A stretch of DNA of 64,000 bases, from contig QRFJ01000006.1 in assembly GCA_006176705.1 (NCBI GenBank), forward strand, positions 5,855,954 to 5,919,953, read 5' to 3'. Each line of letters starts with the position of its first letter. The first letter of the stretch is position 1. Made by a program: the position numbers and the translations under genes. The notes beneath the pieces are model-generated. The model ran no database searches and was not told the origin of the DNA. It was given only the letters and a program-made list of their open reading frames with translations. The stretch comes from Cocos nucifera (lineage: Eukaryota > Streptophyta > Magnoliopsida > Arecales > Arecaceae). This document shows positions 14,601-26,539 of this stretch, in pieces.

Positions 14601-17600
14601 TACAAGGGTCAATTCCACTAAATGCACATTTCTCTTCAGCATTGTACCTTGTACCTATACCATGTTCCCAAGTGTCAGCATGTGCCAAGCCATTGTCAGC
14701 ACCTGGCATCAGGTTGGTATGGCTTCTTTAACTTTTAATTGACAAAGGTATTTTAAGTCCCTAATTTTTTTGTTTTGGCACAGCACTGCATGCCAGCCAC
14801 CAGCCAGCATATCCAGTGATAACAGCACTTAGATCCTTGATCTGCACAGCTATTATACTTGCAAAAAATAAGTGATTTCTACGGGGTTAACAAAACTTTT
14901 GATTCAGAAATTCAGATTAACTTTCATAAATGCTATACTGACAATCGTCCATCATGAGTAGATTATTTTCCTTTTTTTTTTTGGATAAATCCCTTTGCTT
15001 GCTTTTTTTGCCTTAAGTGAATTCAAGTTTGTATGCCATAAAAAGAGGATATATAAATCTAATATATGCCAAAAGCTTAATGACATGAATCCCCTCCGAA
15101 TATGTGATCTGAGGCACGTATGTCATTGTAACCTTATATTATGGTTAATCAGTTCTTTTGTCTTGAGATACTCCTGTCCAAGGTTTTTGTATGTGAAGAA
15201 GCGGTTCTGCCCAAATTCAAGAGAATAATGTATCTCATTCCTTATCTTTGCCAATGTAATCTAAACTTTTGTGGCCCCTTCTAGCTACCGCAGAATTATC
15301 ACTCAAAGCCAAAAAGAATTTCCTTCAAAAAATAATTCCAACTTGACCACAAATTAAGCTAGTAAAATAAAGCAAAGAGAGCCAACATTTGCATCTTTTT
15401 AATTGATGTTCAGAATAATTGAGCTTAAAGTAAATCACATAAATGATTGCAACTGCAAAGACATGATCTGGTGGATTTATTTATTCTGCAAACTAAGTTC
15501 TCATGAAGAAATATTCCAAATATAATAACAAATATTGATTAGAAATGCTGAATATAAAGTATGGATTACTAAATGTAAAAAAGTGCATCTAATGCTTCAT
15601 CAAATAAACTCGAAAGATGAAACTTGATCACCAGATGGCTGGCCGGTCCAGTGGTCAGACACCCTACTTGGAGCACAGAATTCAAATCCCAGCAACCAGA
15701 GGATAGAATACCACAACACAGAAACAGGGCAACCAAGTAATAGACATACATTGCATAAGTTTGATTGGTAGTTTAGTACCTTGCATTTTCCTTCAGCCAT
15801 TTTTATAAGCATATTTCTTCGCTTTCTGGTGCTGTTTGTGGCATCAAATATACCAACCTATGACCCAATCAGAACTAATCAATGATCTACGATCGCATTT
15901 GCAGCAAGAAGTTGCAGCACATTACCTGACCTCCTTCCTGCATCCATGCCAGCATATCATCCATTGCTAAGGCCGCAACCTAGTGCAACAGGACAGAGTA
16001 CCAGCATGTGAAAAGCGAAACATTAAGAAAAATGAGCAAAAACCCATTTTTGACTATTGCTTTAACAGCAACAGGCTTGCCTAACAAAGAAGATAAAAAT
16101 TTTAAAAAGAACACAGAAAGAACCTCCATATGAGTCAATGTTCATATTAGATATCAAATGGAATACATGCAAAAATAATAAAAGCAGGCACACCAAAAGG
16201 CACAGAAAAAACTTCAGTTCTTAAATGGTGATATTGCTATCCATCAAGCTAACTATTCATAAGTACTCAATGTTAACCTCATTGCGTGCCTCCAACCCTT
16301 CTGGATTGTCCGCTCGAAAGAAATCAGCAGACTGCATCAAGAAACCTCTGGCATTTTAGAGAACTCTAGAATGGAAGAAGATGAGGGAATGCATTAACAT
16401 AGATCAAAAAAATAGATTAAAAAATAAAAACAAAAATAGGAGAACCAGCTGACATATCTAAAATAAATGTAACATGACAAGAATTGTTGGTAACAAATTA
16501 AGATGAAAACTTATTATCAAAAATAACATCAGCATCCAAAATTATTATGCTTTTATACATATAATGCAAGAAAAAAAGAAATGGTAGTAGATAATCCAAG
16601 TTATGTAGTTACACCTACACATCAAACACCTACAGGTAGACAAACAACTAAGCCAGTTAGGACTAGAGAGAGCACTTGAAAGTAGTCACCATAGAGATTT
16701 TCCTATGCTTTTTTCAATTGATGAATTTATCATATTCATAGCAGTTATTTTCAGTCTTTATGTAAACATGATCTTCCAAACATGCATCTGATAAGTTCAC
16801 ATGGCCCTGACTTAAGATGGCTATAAAAAGGGCAAATGCTGCTGCAACATGCACCTGGGACTAGCTTTCCCTATCTATGTTTTCTGGACATATAGACGCT
16901 ATATAACAGACTATTATTTTCTAAATAAGACATATAATACCAACCTCAACCAAGTCCAAATTGAAGGACAAATAACATGAACATATCATTATAGAGCAAA
17001 ACTTTATAATTTGTTGATTTTGTATAAGATATTATCATTTTAAGCATTTATCTTTGGCTGGCAACAAGGCTTCTGGTGTAATTCTTGTGCAATGCAACAA
17101 TATGCCATTAAACAACTTTCCTTTTGCGACAAGTCATTCAAGTTTTTTTTCCAAGAACCAGTCCATCCTTGTCTCTGTGTTCTTTGTTGAACTTAATACC
17201 CAGTTTTTCAGGCTACTTTATTTTGAGCTATAAGTAAATTCAGGTGAATTTTTGACAGTCAGGGGTGACGGTCAGCATTGCATACAAAAGTTGTGAACAA
17301 CTTCCTAAATATATAAATGTCTTAGTATATGTCCACAATAAAGCTGCTATATGTATTTGTTGTAAAATTGTGAAATTGCATCAACCAAAAAATGAAGCAC
17401 TAACAGCATGGATGCTAGCACCCGTGTGACAAATGCCTCAAGAAACAGTTAGTCATAAAGGGAAAAAGGTTTACATAAGGAAACACTTTTCATAATACCT
17501 GATTTGTTCCATGCTTAAGTCGGCGATACTGTAAACCCAGTTTCATGCAAAACCAATAATAGATCATTGTTAATTGAACAATAGCAAGAAAATAATCTTT

Positions 17601-18483
17601 TGGCTTTGTAAATCAGAATGAATGAAAATTGAAAATATAAACTATTGTACTCACCTTTCCCACATTGAAATGTTTAGTTTCATGACCTAACCATCGCAAA
17701 TATCTTGTAAGCTTGGCTGCAGTGAAAGTCTTTCCCCGAGCTGGCAAACCAACCTATGGTGAAAGTACTTATGACAACAAGCAAAATGAAGACAAAGCAG
17801 TGGCATTATTTGTTCAAGAATGAAAGTGGGATAAAATCTGTTCAAGTAAATGTCAGTATCTGTATGCAGAAGACTAGAACTACTTGCAACAAATTGGAAC
17901 TAAAGACGTAGTAAACTAACACCTGTCATGGCATCAAATGCCATTGTAGATGAAAACATTTCCCTTATCATCCAACAGAGTTACAAAAAGATATTGGAGG
18001 AAAATGTCAAAGTAATTTCGGAAATTATTGGAATTCATGTATTCAATTAGATGGATGCCAGTTAGTTTTGAGGGTTGTAGCTACAGTCATGGATTTACTC
18101 ATAGGAGCTTTTATGGTTTGGTCTAATAGCATGACAGAAACACATGATTGCCAGGAAACAAAAGTTTAATTTATTCTAAATCATATTACCAGCACAATAG
18201 CCAATCGTCGATCTTCCTTTGGTCCAAGCATCTGATCGGCTACAGCGGCTGCAGCAACGGCTCCAGCTGCTGCTGGCATGTCCTTCTAACAATTAGTACA
18301 AAAGATAAGAGCATAAGAATCATCAGTGTAAATTTAATATCAGATAGACTCAAGGAGGTGGATGTGCAACTGAAAACTTCATGAAGCTGAAACAAGGAGA
18401 AAATGCTAAAAATTGTTGTATCCATGCCAAGGCACCGAACCTAATTTGACTCTCACAGGTTAGAAAAGCTATGATTAAAAATA

Positions 18484-18522
<39 letters not shown>

Positions 18523-21123
18523 ACAAGAGAAAATAACAGCTAGAAAAGAAATATGTATATCTCTATGTATAATTTTTTTTTACAAACAACAAATAAACAG
18601 CAAGGTTATTTTGGCCTGAACAAACCTTTGCTTCAGAGTCCAACTTTAGATCGCTTGTGAATGAACTTGCACTAGCTGATTTGACGAGCCTAGGAGAGCC
18701 CACACCCCTATCAACAAAGAGTCCCCTTTGACCATCCTGCTGCTTTTGCAAGGGTGAAAATGTTCCAACTGATTTTGACTCAACCATACCAGAAGCTGGA
18801 AAAAAATTTGTAGAATCTCCAATGGTGACCTCAATATCCTGCAGTAGAAACAACAAACATGGTATAATCATCCCCAACTTTCCCATTTACTCTAGTAGCA
18901 TGATGTGTTACATTAGAACCCTCAAGCATCATTTTCTTATTAGTTTGCAAACAAAGCTGCACCCATCCTCCTTTTGTGGTGCAACTCCACCAAAACCCCT
19001 CATTACATATGGTATTCGTATGCATGTTACCAAGAAGTGGTTGCAATTAATAAGCTCATACTTCTCAAGTTGAATACAATAGACAAGTCTTGGATACTTT
19101 GGCTACATATGAGGGTTGCCTAAATTCAATAAAGTAATACATGAAAGTGCTGATCAACATTTTATAGTATTCAAGTTTATCAGAATAACTCATGTTGTTA
19201 GTTATAAGCAATAACAAAATACCCCACTGAAAATAAAATATATAGATTATCAAATATTTGCTAAATCAGCTAAGCAAATCTGACAATTCATTAAAATTGC
19301 ACAATTTTAAAGTCCATACAGTGAACTGCTCAATTATTTAGAAGGGTTTGACGTAAAAAAACCTTTTTACTGTTGGCATGGTCAGTAGAAACAACCCCAG
19401 TTTTACTTGAAGAATGCCAACCACTGCTTGAGACATCATTTTTAGTGAAAACACCAGCATGAACCAGGGACCTTGGAGTCTCTGCTAAGTTAGCTGCATA
19501 AACAACACCCGAGCTGGCAGTTGGTGCTGGAACCACATAGTGTTCTAAATCAAGCTCCAAACTAGATGCAGAACCATTCTGTTGGAAAAGTTGAACAAGA
19601 AGCATAATAAACACAAAATAGAAAAGAAAATAGAATAGCGACAGGCATAAAAGAAAGAAGTGGATGAGGATAGCAATCAATATTATATTTAAAATATGGC
19701 AAGCTCAGTAACCTAATGCATTATTTATTGGGGGAGATAATAAAAATCTATAAGGCAGTCATGACAAATGATTAATCACAGATACCAAGGTCTTATAATG
19801 GGGTTGTACATAGGAAAGAAGGAAAATGTTAAACATCCCCTTGCCAAAATCATCAGAGTTTTAGAAAATCACCTTGATTAGTCCCCAATAGTTAACGAAC
19901 ATGATGAAGTGGTTAAGTTAGTTGAGAAAATGATGATAAAACCTTCTTGCAACTAAGTATTTATGGCTGAATTTGAAGATGGTTTAAGATTAGATTACAT
20001 TTTGACTTCAAAGTTCAAACGTTGTATTACAAGCCTTGAATGGTTAAAGGCTACTGCTCCTGTGGAAAGTTTGATTTAAAGTTTTTGTCAGCTGCCTTGG
20101 TTAGCATTCACAAAGTTCACTCAAGAGTCGCATACAATAATCCCAGTATTAAGGGATTATGTAAAATATGTATGCAGCCGACCTCTAATTCAATCATGTG
20201 TTTCCTCAAAAATTAAGAATTCGTCGTTTCCCTTATATTCTCGCTCATTTTTATCACCCCTCTATTCTTCTTTAAGATTGAGCAGGACCATTGCGACCCA
20301 TATAGAATTATATTACAATGAACTGTATTTCCACAATTCTACAAACACAAGGATGAAGTCCACGATAAGAAGAAAATAATATCAAAAATTCAGGCAACAG
20401 AGTGAACCCAAACCTCGAAGCCAGCATCAGGCGCCACATTGATAGTGACATCCGGAATCCCACGTACCCTCGATGGCTGGAGGTTCTCCTGATACGCCCT
20501 CCAGCTCGCCGCAAGATCAAATGGTGACACAATATCCGCCTTAATAAGGACCTTGTACTCAAGCACATCCTCATCCCCACTCAACTTGAACAGCGCCGAC
20601 CTTGAATCCCCCTCCAGCGTCCCTCCCGTCAGCAGCCGGTTCGGGCCCTCCTCCACCACGCACGGCGAGTTGCTGTACTTGGGCTTCAACAAGAACTTGA
20701 AATCCAGCGTTTCTTCACATGAAAGATTCAAGAAAGCATAAAACCCAATGCCTACACCTCGAGATTGCAATTAATCTTCATCAATGGGTGTCCAAGAAAG
20801 GAGATATACCATGATTGGAAGGAACGACGAAGCTGAGCTCCCACATCGACGCCGACTCCCGTTCCATGGAGAGCTGATGGATTAAATATCAGAATCTGCT
20901 AGAATTTTGGAAAGAAGAGATGATCAAAAAATGGAGGGAAGAGATTGGTTGATACAGCTTTGGAGGAGTCCCAGGAACCGATGATGGGGCCGGAGCCGTA
21001 GACGTGGGGGATGAGGTCGCCTCTGATCTTGAAGTTCTCCATCTTGAGCGAGACGTAGAGCTGGCCGCCGCCCTCCCGTCCGCCATGGGAGCTGTCCGGG
21101 TTCTTGGAGGCGCTCGTCCCCAT
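2680..21123 (-). CDS. F2KP: 6-phosphofructo-2-kinase/fructose-2,6-bisphosphatase (23 coding exons)
   Basis: Bifunctional cytosolic enzyme that makes and destroys fructose-2,6-bisphosphate, the regulator of cytosolic fructose-1,6-bisphosphatase and sucrose synthesis. Exons in gene order: 21123-20956, 20873-20810, 20712-20414, 19578-19363, 18838-18626, 18282-18190, 17753-17655, 17528-17499, 16331-16278, 15979-15926, 15857-15780, 13665-13574, 13484-13427, 13319-13245, 12059-12012, 10423-10326, 7460-7385, 5087-5025, 4926-4835, 3273-3205, 3083-3020, 2935-2870, 2757-2680. They join in frame to 748 codons plus stop, close to the Arabidopsis protein as I recall it (about 744). Residues ~18-150 form the plant-specific CBM20-type domain (GQLYVSLKMENFKIRGDLIP). 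The kinase has Walker A GLPARGKT (353-360). The phosphatase has LTRHGE (His562), DEIYAG (Glu634) and VISHQ (His700). It ends in EKRYKLMD. Every intron is GT-AG. The start begins MGTSASKN, matching the conserved plant N-terminus. No break was seen. Confidence 0.95.
6254..7123. mobile_element. Possible MITE in an F2KP intron
   Basis: The ends read TCCTGTTTGGTTAG at the left and, on the other strand, TCCTCTGTTTGGTATG at the right. They enclose subterminal GGATGGATGG-type repeats on both sides and an AT-rich core (about 6500-6900). The arrangement resembles the element at 533-1375. A clean target duplication is not visible, so the ends are approximate. Confidence 0.4.
8900..9120. repeat. Degenerate GTACCGATAC-rich repeat relic
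   Basis: An intronic stretch with many variants of CAGTACAATACATACTAATACCATA and CGATATGAAC-like words. It reads like a decayed form of a sequence rich in GGTACCGATAC words, with C-to-T and G-to-A changes throughout. A pyrimidine-rich segment (8690-8900) precedes it. No coding content is visible. Assignment to a transposon class is not possible from sequence alone. Confidence 0.3.
9469..9760. mobile_element. Possible short MITE in an F2KP intron
   Basis: About 290 bp whose ends are GGGGTTGTTTGGCTTCATTG and, read from the right end on the other strand, AGGCCTGTTTGGTATTGC. The subterminal regions are T-rich and A-rich in opposite orientation (TTGTTTTTTCAC against GAAACAGAACAAAAG), as expected of a foldback element. 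The target duplication is unclear. Confidence 0.4.
10499..10558. repeat. Compound (CG)n(CA)n(TA)n microsatellite
   Basis: Alternating purine-pyrimidine tract running from (CG) through imperfect (CA) to (TA) repeats inside an F2KP intron, just upstream (in gene sense) of the exon at 10326-10423. A GTAT-type repeat follows at about 10620-10650. Confidence 0.8.
11577..11925. repeat. Two-copy imperfect tandem duplication, ~170 bp unit
   Basis: The first copy contains TATCTTAACAACAGTGG, GTTTGATGTTTTAACT, CCTTTTACATTATAAACC and GAGATTGAATAAGATATC. The second contains CATCTTAACAACATAGG, GTTTGATGTTTTAACT, TCTTTTACACTATAAACC and AAGATTGAATAAGATATT in the same order. It lies just before the 48-bp F2KP exon at 12012-12059 in plus-strand coordinates. 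Non-coding. Confidence 0.65.
14031..14525. mobile_element. Non-autonomous hAT-like element with target duplication
   Basis: The element is flanked by direct repeats TAGTGGC at 14024-14030 and 14526-14532, with 7 of 8 bases matching if one more base is counted; hAT elements make 8-bp duplications. The terminal inverted repeats read AGGGCGAAGCA at the left and AGGGCTGAGCA from the right. The interior is filled with GGGTTGGGTCGGG/CCCGACC-type words in both orientations and has no transposase frame. It sits inside an F2KP intron. Confidence 0.65.
15636..15720 (+). mobile_element. tRNA-derived SINE-like fragment
   Basis: GGTCCAGTGGTC resembles an RNA polymerase III A box, and ATTCAAATCCCAGC, about 35 bases later, resembles a B box. 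This spacing is normal for a tRNA-derived SINE head. The intervening sequence does not form a convincing tRNA anticodon arm, so I do not call a functional tRNA. It lies in an F2KP intron. Confidence 0.35.
18488..18520. repeat. (GA)n microsatellite
   Basis: About 16 uninterrupted GA dinucleotides in an F2KP intron, between the exons at 18190-18282 and 18626-18838. Confidence 0.95.
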
Positions 21124-21420
21124 CTCTTTTTGGTAGCTTTAAATTAAATAAAAATGGGTGCTGAGAGATGGAGAAGAGAGACGAGAGGGGAGGAGGGGAT
21201 AAAAAGTAAAGGGTTTGGGATGTTTTGGGTGGTGGAGAGACGGATTGGAAACGAGAGGGAGGGAGAGGAAGCGATGGCGATGGGAGGGGAATGAATAGCC
21301 TTGGCCGGAGGGGTCGATGGGTAGGGGGAGGCGTCGGAAGGGAGAGTGGGTGGGGCATGGACTTGTCTCGATCGCTTCGGACCCACCGAACAACATTGGC
21401 AAGGTTTCTTGGATGGATCG
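21124..21420 (-). promoter_or_regulatory. F2KP 5' leader and proximal promoter
   Basis: Read on the minus strand, the ~280 bases before the F2KP ATG are strongly C/T-rich (CCCCTCCTCCCCTCTCGTCTC and similar). This is typical of a plant 5' untranslated region with pyrimidine patches. No clear TATA box can be tied to a start site. Open frames here in several registers are low-complexity (Pro/Ser-rich) and I do not regard them as genes. Confidence 0.5.
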
Positions 21421-22321
21421 TTACGATTACGCCACTACCATATCTGAAAACACGCGAAATAGCATCTTATGAGGCCGGCACGCATCGCGGACTTTTGTAC
21501 CGTCCAATGTACATGGGATGCGATCCTGTAAGCTTGCTGGCTTTTGGACGTAAAAAAACCCCGGGGGGGTGGGTGAGGTGGGTGGCGCGTGGAGAATGCA
21601 CCTGCGGACGCGTTTAGAAGAAAGCATGGATTGCCGCAAAACACTACCATGTAATTCACCCAGTTCTGCAGTTTTTTCCTTATTTTTTTTCCACTTATTT
21701 TTAGCATATAATATATAACAATAATATAATATAACATAACAGATGTAAAATTTTAATTTAAAATATATTTTTTATGTTAATATTATGATATAGATGTACT
21801 GTGAGTATATATCTATCTCTTAATATAATAAAATAATATATTATTATAAAATAATTAGATCACTATAAAAAAAATGGAAAAGTATTGCATTTAGAAATTT
21901 TTTAATGTAACATAAATTAATAAAATATTAGTGTCATCTAATGACCTAAAGTCATTAGTTGTTGCTTGAAGCCATTGAGTAAATTACACATGTATAGATT
22001 ACTCCAAATTCCAAGGACAAAGATGTGTCAAGCTGCTTTAGTTTGAGTTAAAACTAAATTATAATATTGAGTTATTATATATAAAAATATTTTTTTTATA
22101 ATAAATTAAAATATGTTTATTTTATATTTTTTTCTTTTGATATGTATAATTGGTACATTACATTAAACAGGCTAAGAATAATGTCAAATATATTTTTCTC
22201 AATTATTATATATATATATATATTTTTGTAATTGTTACGTTGTTTGTATAATAAATTAAAAACCACCATTCTATGGCCTGCAATTGCTGTTTACAATTTT
22301 AGTATCAACTCTCACCTTGCT

Positions 22322-22560
22322 AATTTAATTAATACATTGATTTCACCTTATTAATGATGATGTGGAATGTAAGAATGATCTAAATCTCATCATTAGTATT
22401 TGTGGCGAGTGATTAAATATTATTATTTTATATTCTACAATTAACTATTGCATGGTTTTAGTTAATAGATTGATTTAATTAATACATGATTTTTTATTTT
22501 ATTAATGATAATATGGAATGTGAAAAGGATTAAATTATGTCATTAGTATCAGTGCACACA
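22322..22560. repeat. Two-copy imperfect tandem duplication, ~161 bp period
   Basis: TTTAATTAATACATTGATTT ... TTATTAATGATGATGTGGAA ... TCATCATTAGTATT recurs about 160 bases later as TTTAATTAATACATGATTTT ... TTATTAATGATAATATGGAA ... TGTCATTAGTATC. Non-coding and AT-rich. The second copy is incomplete or degraded at its end. Confidence 0.6.
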
Positions 22561-24011
22561 TGATGGAGTGTCTGGTACAAATAGAACCTCCACATATATA
22601 TATATATATATATATTACTTAACAAATAGAATCTTTATTTTAGTACGTATATATATTAGATGACAAAAAATATTTAAATAATTCAATAAGATCAGCCAAA
22701 ATTCGTTTGGTCTCGTGTATTTGCCTTTATCTTCGAATTAGCGTCGTGAAACATGTGCCATTTAATGAAGCAAATTGATTGGTGGCTATGCGACGTCTTG
22801 GGGTGTAAGTGATTAGTACAAAATAATTGATGGACATTTCTAAAAGTTTTTCAAGAGTGGATTTTTTGTGGTGCCATTATATCTCTCTTGCTTAGAGCTC
22901 ATGCATGCATGAGAGGAAGCAATAAAATCATAAGTTTCAAATAAATAAAAGTTTCTCATGATACGTGACCTGATATAAAAAGCAAACAGTACATAAAATT
23001 AAGATAGATGGAGTATGATACATTACTAATCATTTATGATAAAGTTATTGAATTGTAATACATCAAATATTGGAGTCAAATCTCACCAATATCCAAGTGG
23101 CGAGGTGGGATAACTGATGAACAGCCTTTCAGATATAACTTGATTTGAATTTAAATATCAAGTAGCCTGAATGAATGTTGAGAATAGCAATGTTGGAGTT
23201 CAAGTTTTGTCAATCTTCTTCATTTGTTCGCATGGGAGCAGAGCAACTAATTATTCGCAGCAAACAAAAGAAAAACAAGGTAATTTACTATATATATAAT
23301 ATCCTGGGATCTCATCCAGTAGGATGGTTGAAAACTATTATTTGTATCTCTCAACTCTATTTAAGTACCTAAGATATTCCCAAGTCTATATAAATATCCA
23401 AAATATTCCTCACATATTTTTCTATTTTAGCTCTAGCACTTTTATTAAGGATCCAAATCCAACCATTCCACACAAGTTGCAATTTTAGCCCGGACCAATC
23501 CTAAATAGGCTTGTGTTGAAATGTCTCTAGTTTACATGGCTATGGAGCAAGTTTGCTTGGATCATATTTTAAAGTCTCAAATAAAATATCAAACTAAAGG
23601 ATGTTGTTTGAGTTGCTTGGCACTGCATAAATGTCTAAAATCTTCCTAAAGTGTAACCTTAGATCAAACACATGCATCGAACCTTCACAATATTTACCAC
23701 ACTTGGACAGCTACACTTATTTTTGCATAGAATTATATATTTTCTATGCATAATTATATTTATTCCTTCATTTATTTTTGTTAACTTATAAATGGATAAA
23801 ATGGCTAAAACTTAAGATGACCGTTAAGATCAGCTCGTAAAGTCTGAGTGGTCTATAATTATAAAAACTAGTCGAAGACCTATGCATAGTGCGGAATAGA
23901 TAATTATGATATATAATTATTAAAATTTTTAATAATAAATATTAATAATAAAAATATTTTAATTTTTTTAATATTTTATTTATTTATTTATTATATATGA
24001 TATAATTTTTT

Positions 24012-24295
24012 TTATTTTATAAAATAATATTTTATTATATTTTTTTTCTATTCTCATATTTTCTATACACCTATCGGTGTGACTGCATTCTTCTATTGCC
24101 CTATCATGATTTTTCTTTTCTAGCAAACGTCGATCCTGATCACACCCATATCTTTTTTCTTCTTTTTTTTTTATAAAATAATATTTTATTATTTTTTTCT
24201 TTCTTTCTATTCTTCTATCTTCTTCATGTCTATCGATGCCGCTCCATCATGGCTCTCTTTCTCTTTTGACAAATATCGATTCCGATTGCACCCTC
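24012..24295. repeat. Two-copy imperfect tandem duplication, ~154 bp period
   Basis: Both copies start with TATAAAATAATATTTTATTA, continue through a TC-rich segment and CTATCGRTGYSRCTSCAT, and end in the order CAAAYRTCGATYCYGATYRCACCC. Divergence is substantial, so the duplication is old. Confidence 0.55.
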
Positions 24296-24795
24296 GCTCT
24301 TTCACTTCTTCTCATATCTTCTCTAAACTTTCAAAAACTATTAAATAGAGAGATTTGACTTTTAAATCGATGGAGTATCGTACTTTATTTATAGATAATT
24401 TATTAAATTTGATCTAATCTGATCTAATGGATCGATTCAGTTCTCGAAACATATAATTTTTTTAAAATAAATTAGTATATTATTATTTTTAAAATTTAAA
24501 AATGATATGCTATCTTTTTAAAATAGTAATAAATTAATATTTTTTAAAAAAATATTATTACTATTTTATAATATTTTATTTTTTAAAAATAATAATTTTT
24601 AAAATATTTTCATCTCTTATTTCTTTTCTATTTTTATTTTTAAAATATTATTTTTTAATTTTCTAAAATATTATTTTATTATTATTTAAAAATAATATTT
24701 AAATTATTATAGATAATAAAATAATAATTTATATGATATTATAATTAAAATTATCTAAGTCGCCAAGATAGCAATATCATAATATTTCTCTCTTA

Positions 24796-24797
24796 TA

Positions 24798-24858
<61 letters not shown>
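24796..24858. repeat. (AT)n microsatellite
   Basis: About 30 uninterrupted AT dinucleotides. It separates the extremely AT-rich segment on its left from a stretch of ordinary composition (24860-25220) on its right. Confidence 0.95.
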
Positions 24859-24861
<3 letters not shown>

Positions 24862-26539
24862 GATGATAGATGGAGACCAAACGCGTTTGGTCGGGCAAGG
24901 GCAAGGTGGCACGGTTCTAATCTTTTGGCGATTTAACAAGATCTCGGTCCTCGATCGAAACGATCGCTCTCCGTAGCTCCAGCCGCCGTTACCCTTCAGG
25001 ATTTCCAGAGAAGGAGAAGACAGGAAAGTTTCCAGTCCTCTGCCACTCATCATGCGTGCCATCGTAATGGTAGAGATCCAAAAAAGTAATGGTTCCCATA
25101 GGAATTAGTTCGCGCAAGTGTCGATATTCCATTACTTTATCTCTCCACTTCCTGTAGGTGTAAGTATTCCGAGATCTTTCATCTATTTGCGTTCTATTGA
25201 TTCGACGCTGCTGTCGTCCCATATTCTTAGTGATAATGACAATTAAACTATATTTCGTGTTTCTATTAATATTCTTTTTTTTGAATTAGTGTTTCTAATA
25301 TTCTTTCTTGCTTGTTGCTGTGCAATGGTTATGCTGATCGGGTTCGAGATTGCAAGGTTCCCTTATTTGTTACAAAGAATTCACAATCGATAAACTTAAG
25401 ATGTCACTCAGTTTTTTTGGAGTCTTTTAATTGAAAAGATCATGGAAGTAAACAAAAAGGCATATTAAATGATAAATATAACTTGATCTCAAATCCCTTA
25501 TTATACTTTTGGATGCTCTCTTTGTTATACAATTGTATGCGTTGAGAGGAAAAGGTCGTATTCGAACTATCATAACTGGTAAATTTACTTATATATGAAC
25601 CATGCCTTTAAGTTAGCTAACATCTCAAGGGAAACAAGAAAGTAAAAGGGTTAATGCTTCCTGGTTCACAAATAATTAAGACGTTGTCCTATTATCAGGA
25701 TGCATAGGGAAAGGAGGGAAAGAACAAATTTGGGAAAAAGGATATTTTCTATGCAGGCGGCTAGAGATGTCCCCCATTCCCCTCTGGAAGAAGAAAGTCG
25801 AGGAACATAAGTTTGTCATTTATTTGATAGAATGCTTTGCTCTCTCAAAGTCTTGGTACCAAAAAATTGCAAAAAGAAACCATATATAAGGACATGCATG
25901 CCAATTAGCAATATGAACTAATGAGAGTTTTGATTATTTTCACTCCAGCAACAAAGTTGATGGATTATCAGGACTTAGCACTCACTGAGGTTCTAGATTA
26001 GAAGATCCTATCCTACAAATATAGCAGTAATAAATGTCATGTTGGCATCCATTAGAAGCTATAGTAGAGATTCTTTTGTCTCTTTACATGTTCTCATTTG
26101 TCAACTTTCAGCATAATTGCATGGCTATGGATTGCTTGCAAAAATCGTGGAATTAAGCATTTTTGGTTTTCTGCATATACTTATTTAGTTGTCCTCTGGA
26201 TCTAATCTTTTTCGATGCTTTAAGATTAAGGAGTATTTAATCATGAAAATATTAGCCCACAGTTATGAATCAGGAAATCTAGCAACTCAGATTGTACTTA
26301 ATAAGGAGTAGTTATACTCTAGCTTAAGGGCCAATGACAGAATGTAATCTTAAATATGGAACTATTTTATTTCTAAGTCATTTTTGAATAATTATCGTGA
26401 CTCCAACAAGTATCTGGAATGCCCTTGAGAAAAGAATTTGCATTAAAAGCAACAACTGACGGATCCAATAATTTATGAAGCGGAGTATATATATCTCGGC
26501 CAGTCTTTAGACTTCAATCATGATCGTGTGTGCTGGTTC

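Larger units (their letters stand above)
21421..26539. other. AT-rich intergenic spacer, no recognised gene
   Basis: About 5 kb between the F2KP promoter and the 3' end of the CHUP1-like gene. Base composition falls to extreme AT richness at 21700-22260 and 23900-24790. It contains two imperfect tandem duplications (22322-22560, 24012-24295) and a long (AT)n tract. The minus-strand frame at about 24990-25222 has normal amino-acid composition but no family I recognise and no initiation or splice context I can defend. Confidence 0.6.

Noticed and set aside
15636..15720. A functional tRNA gene
   Set aside because: The A-box and B-box resemblance is fair, but no acceptor stem or anticodon stem can be paired, so it is better seen as a SINE relic.
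21139..21617. Several overlapping frames at the F2KP 5' end
   Set aside because: They are Pro/Ser-rich or Gly/Arg-rich low-complexity translations of a pyrimidine-rich leader and promoter, open in multiple registers at once.
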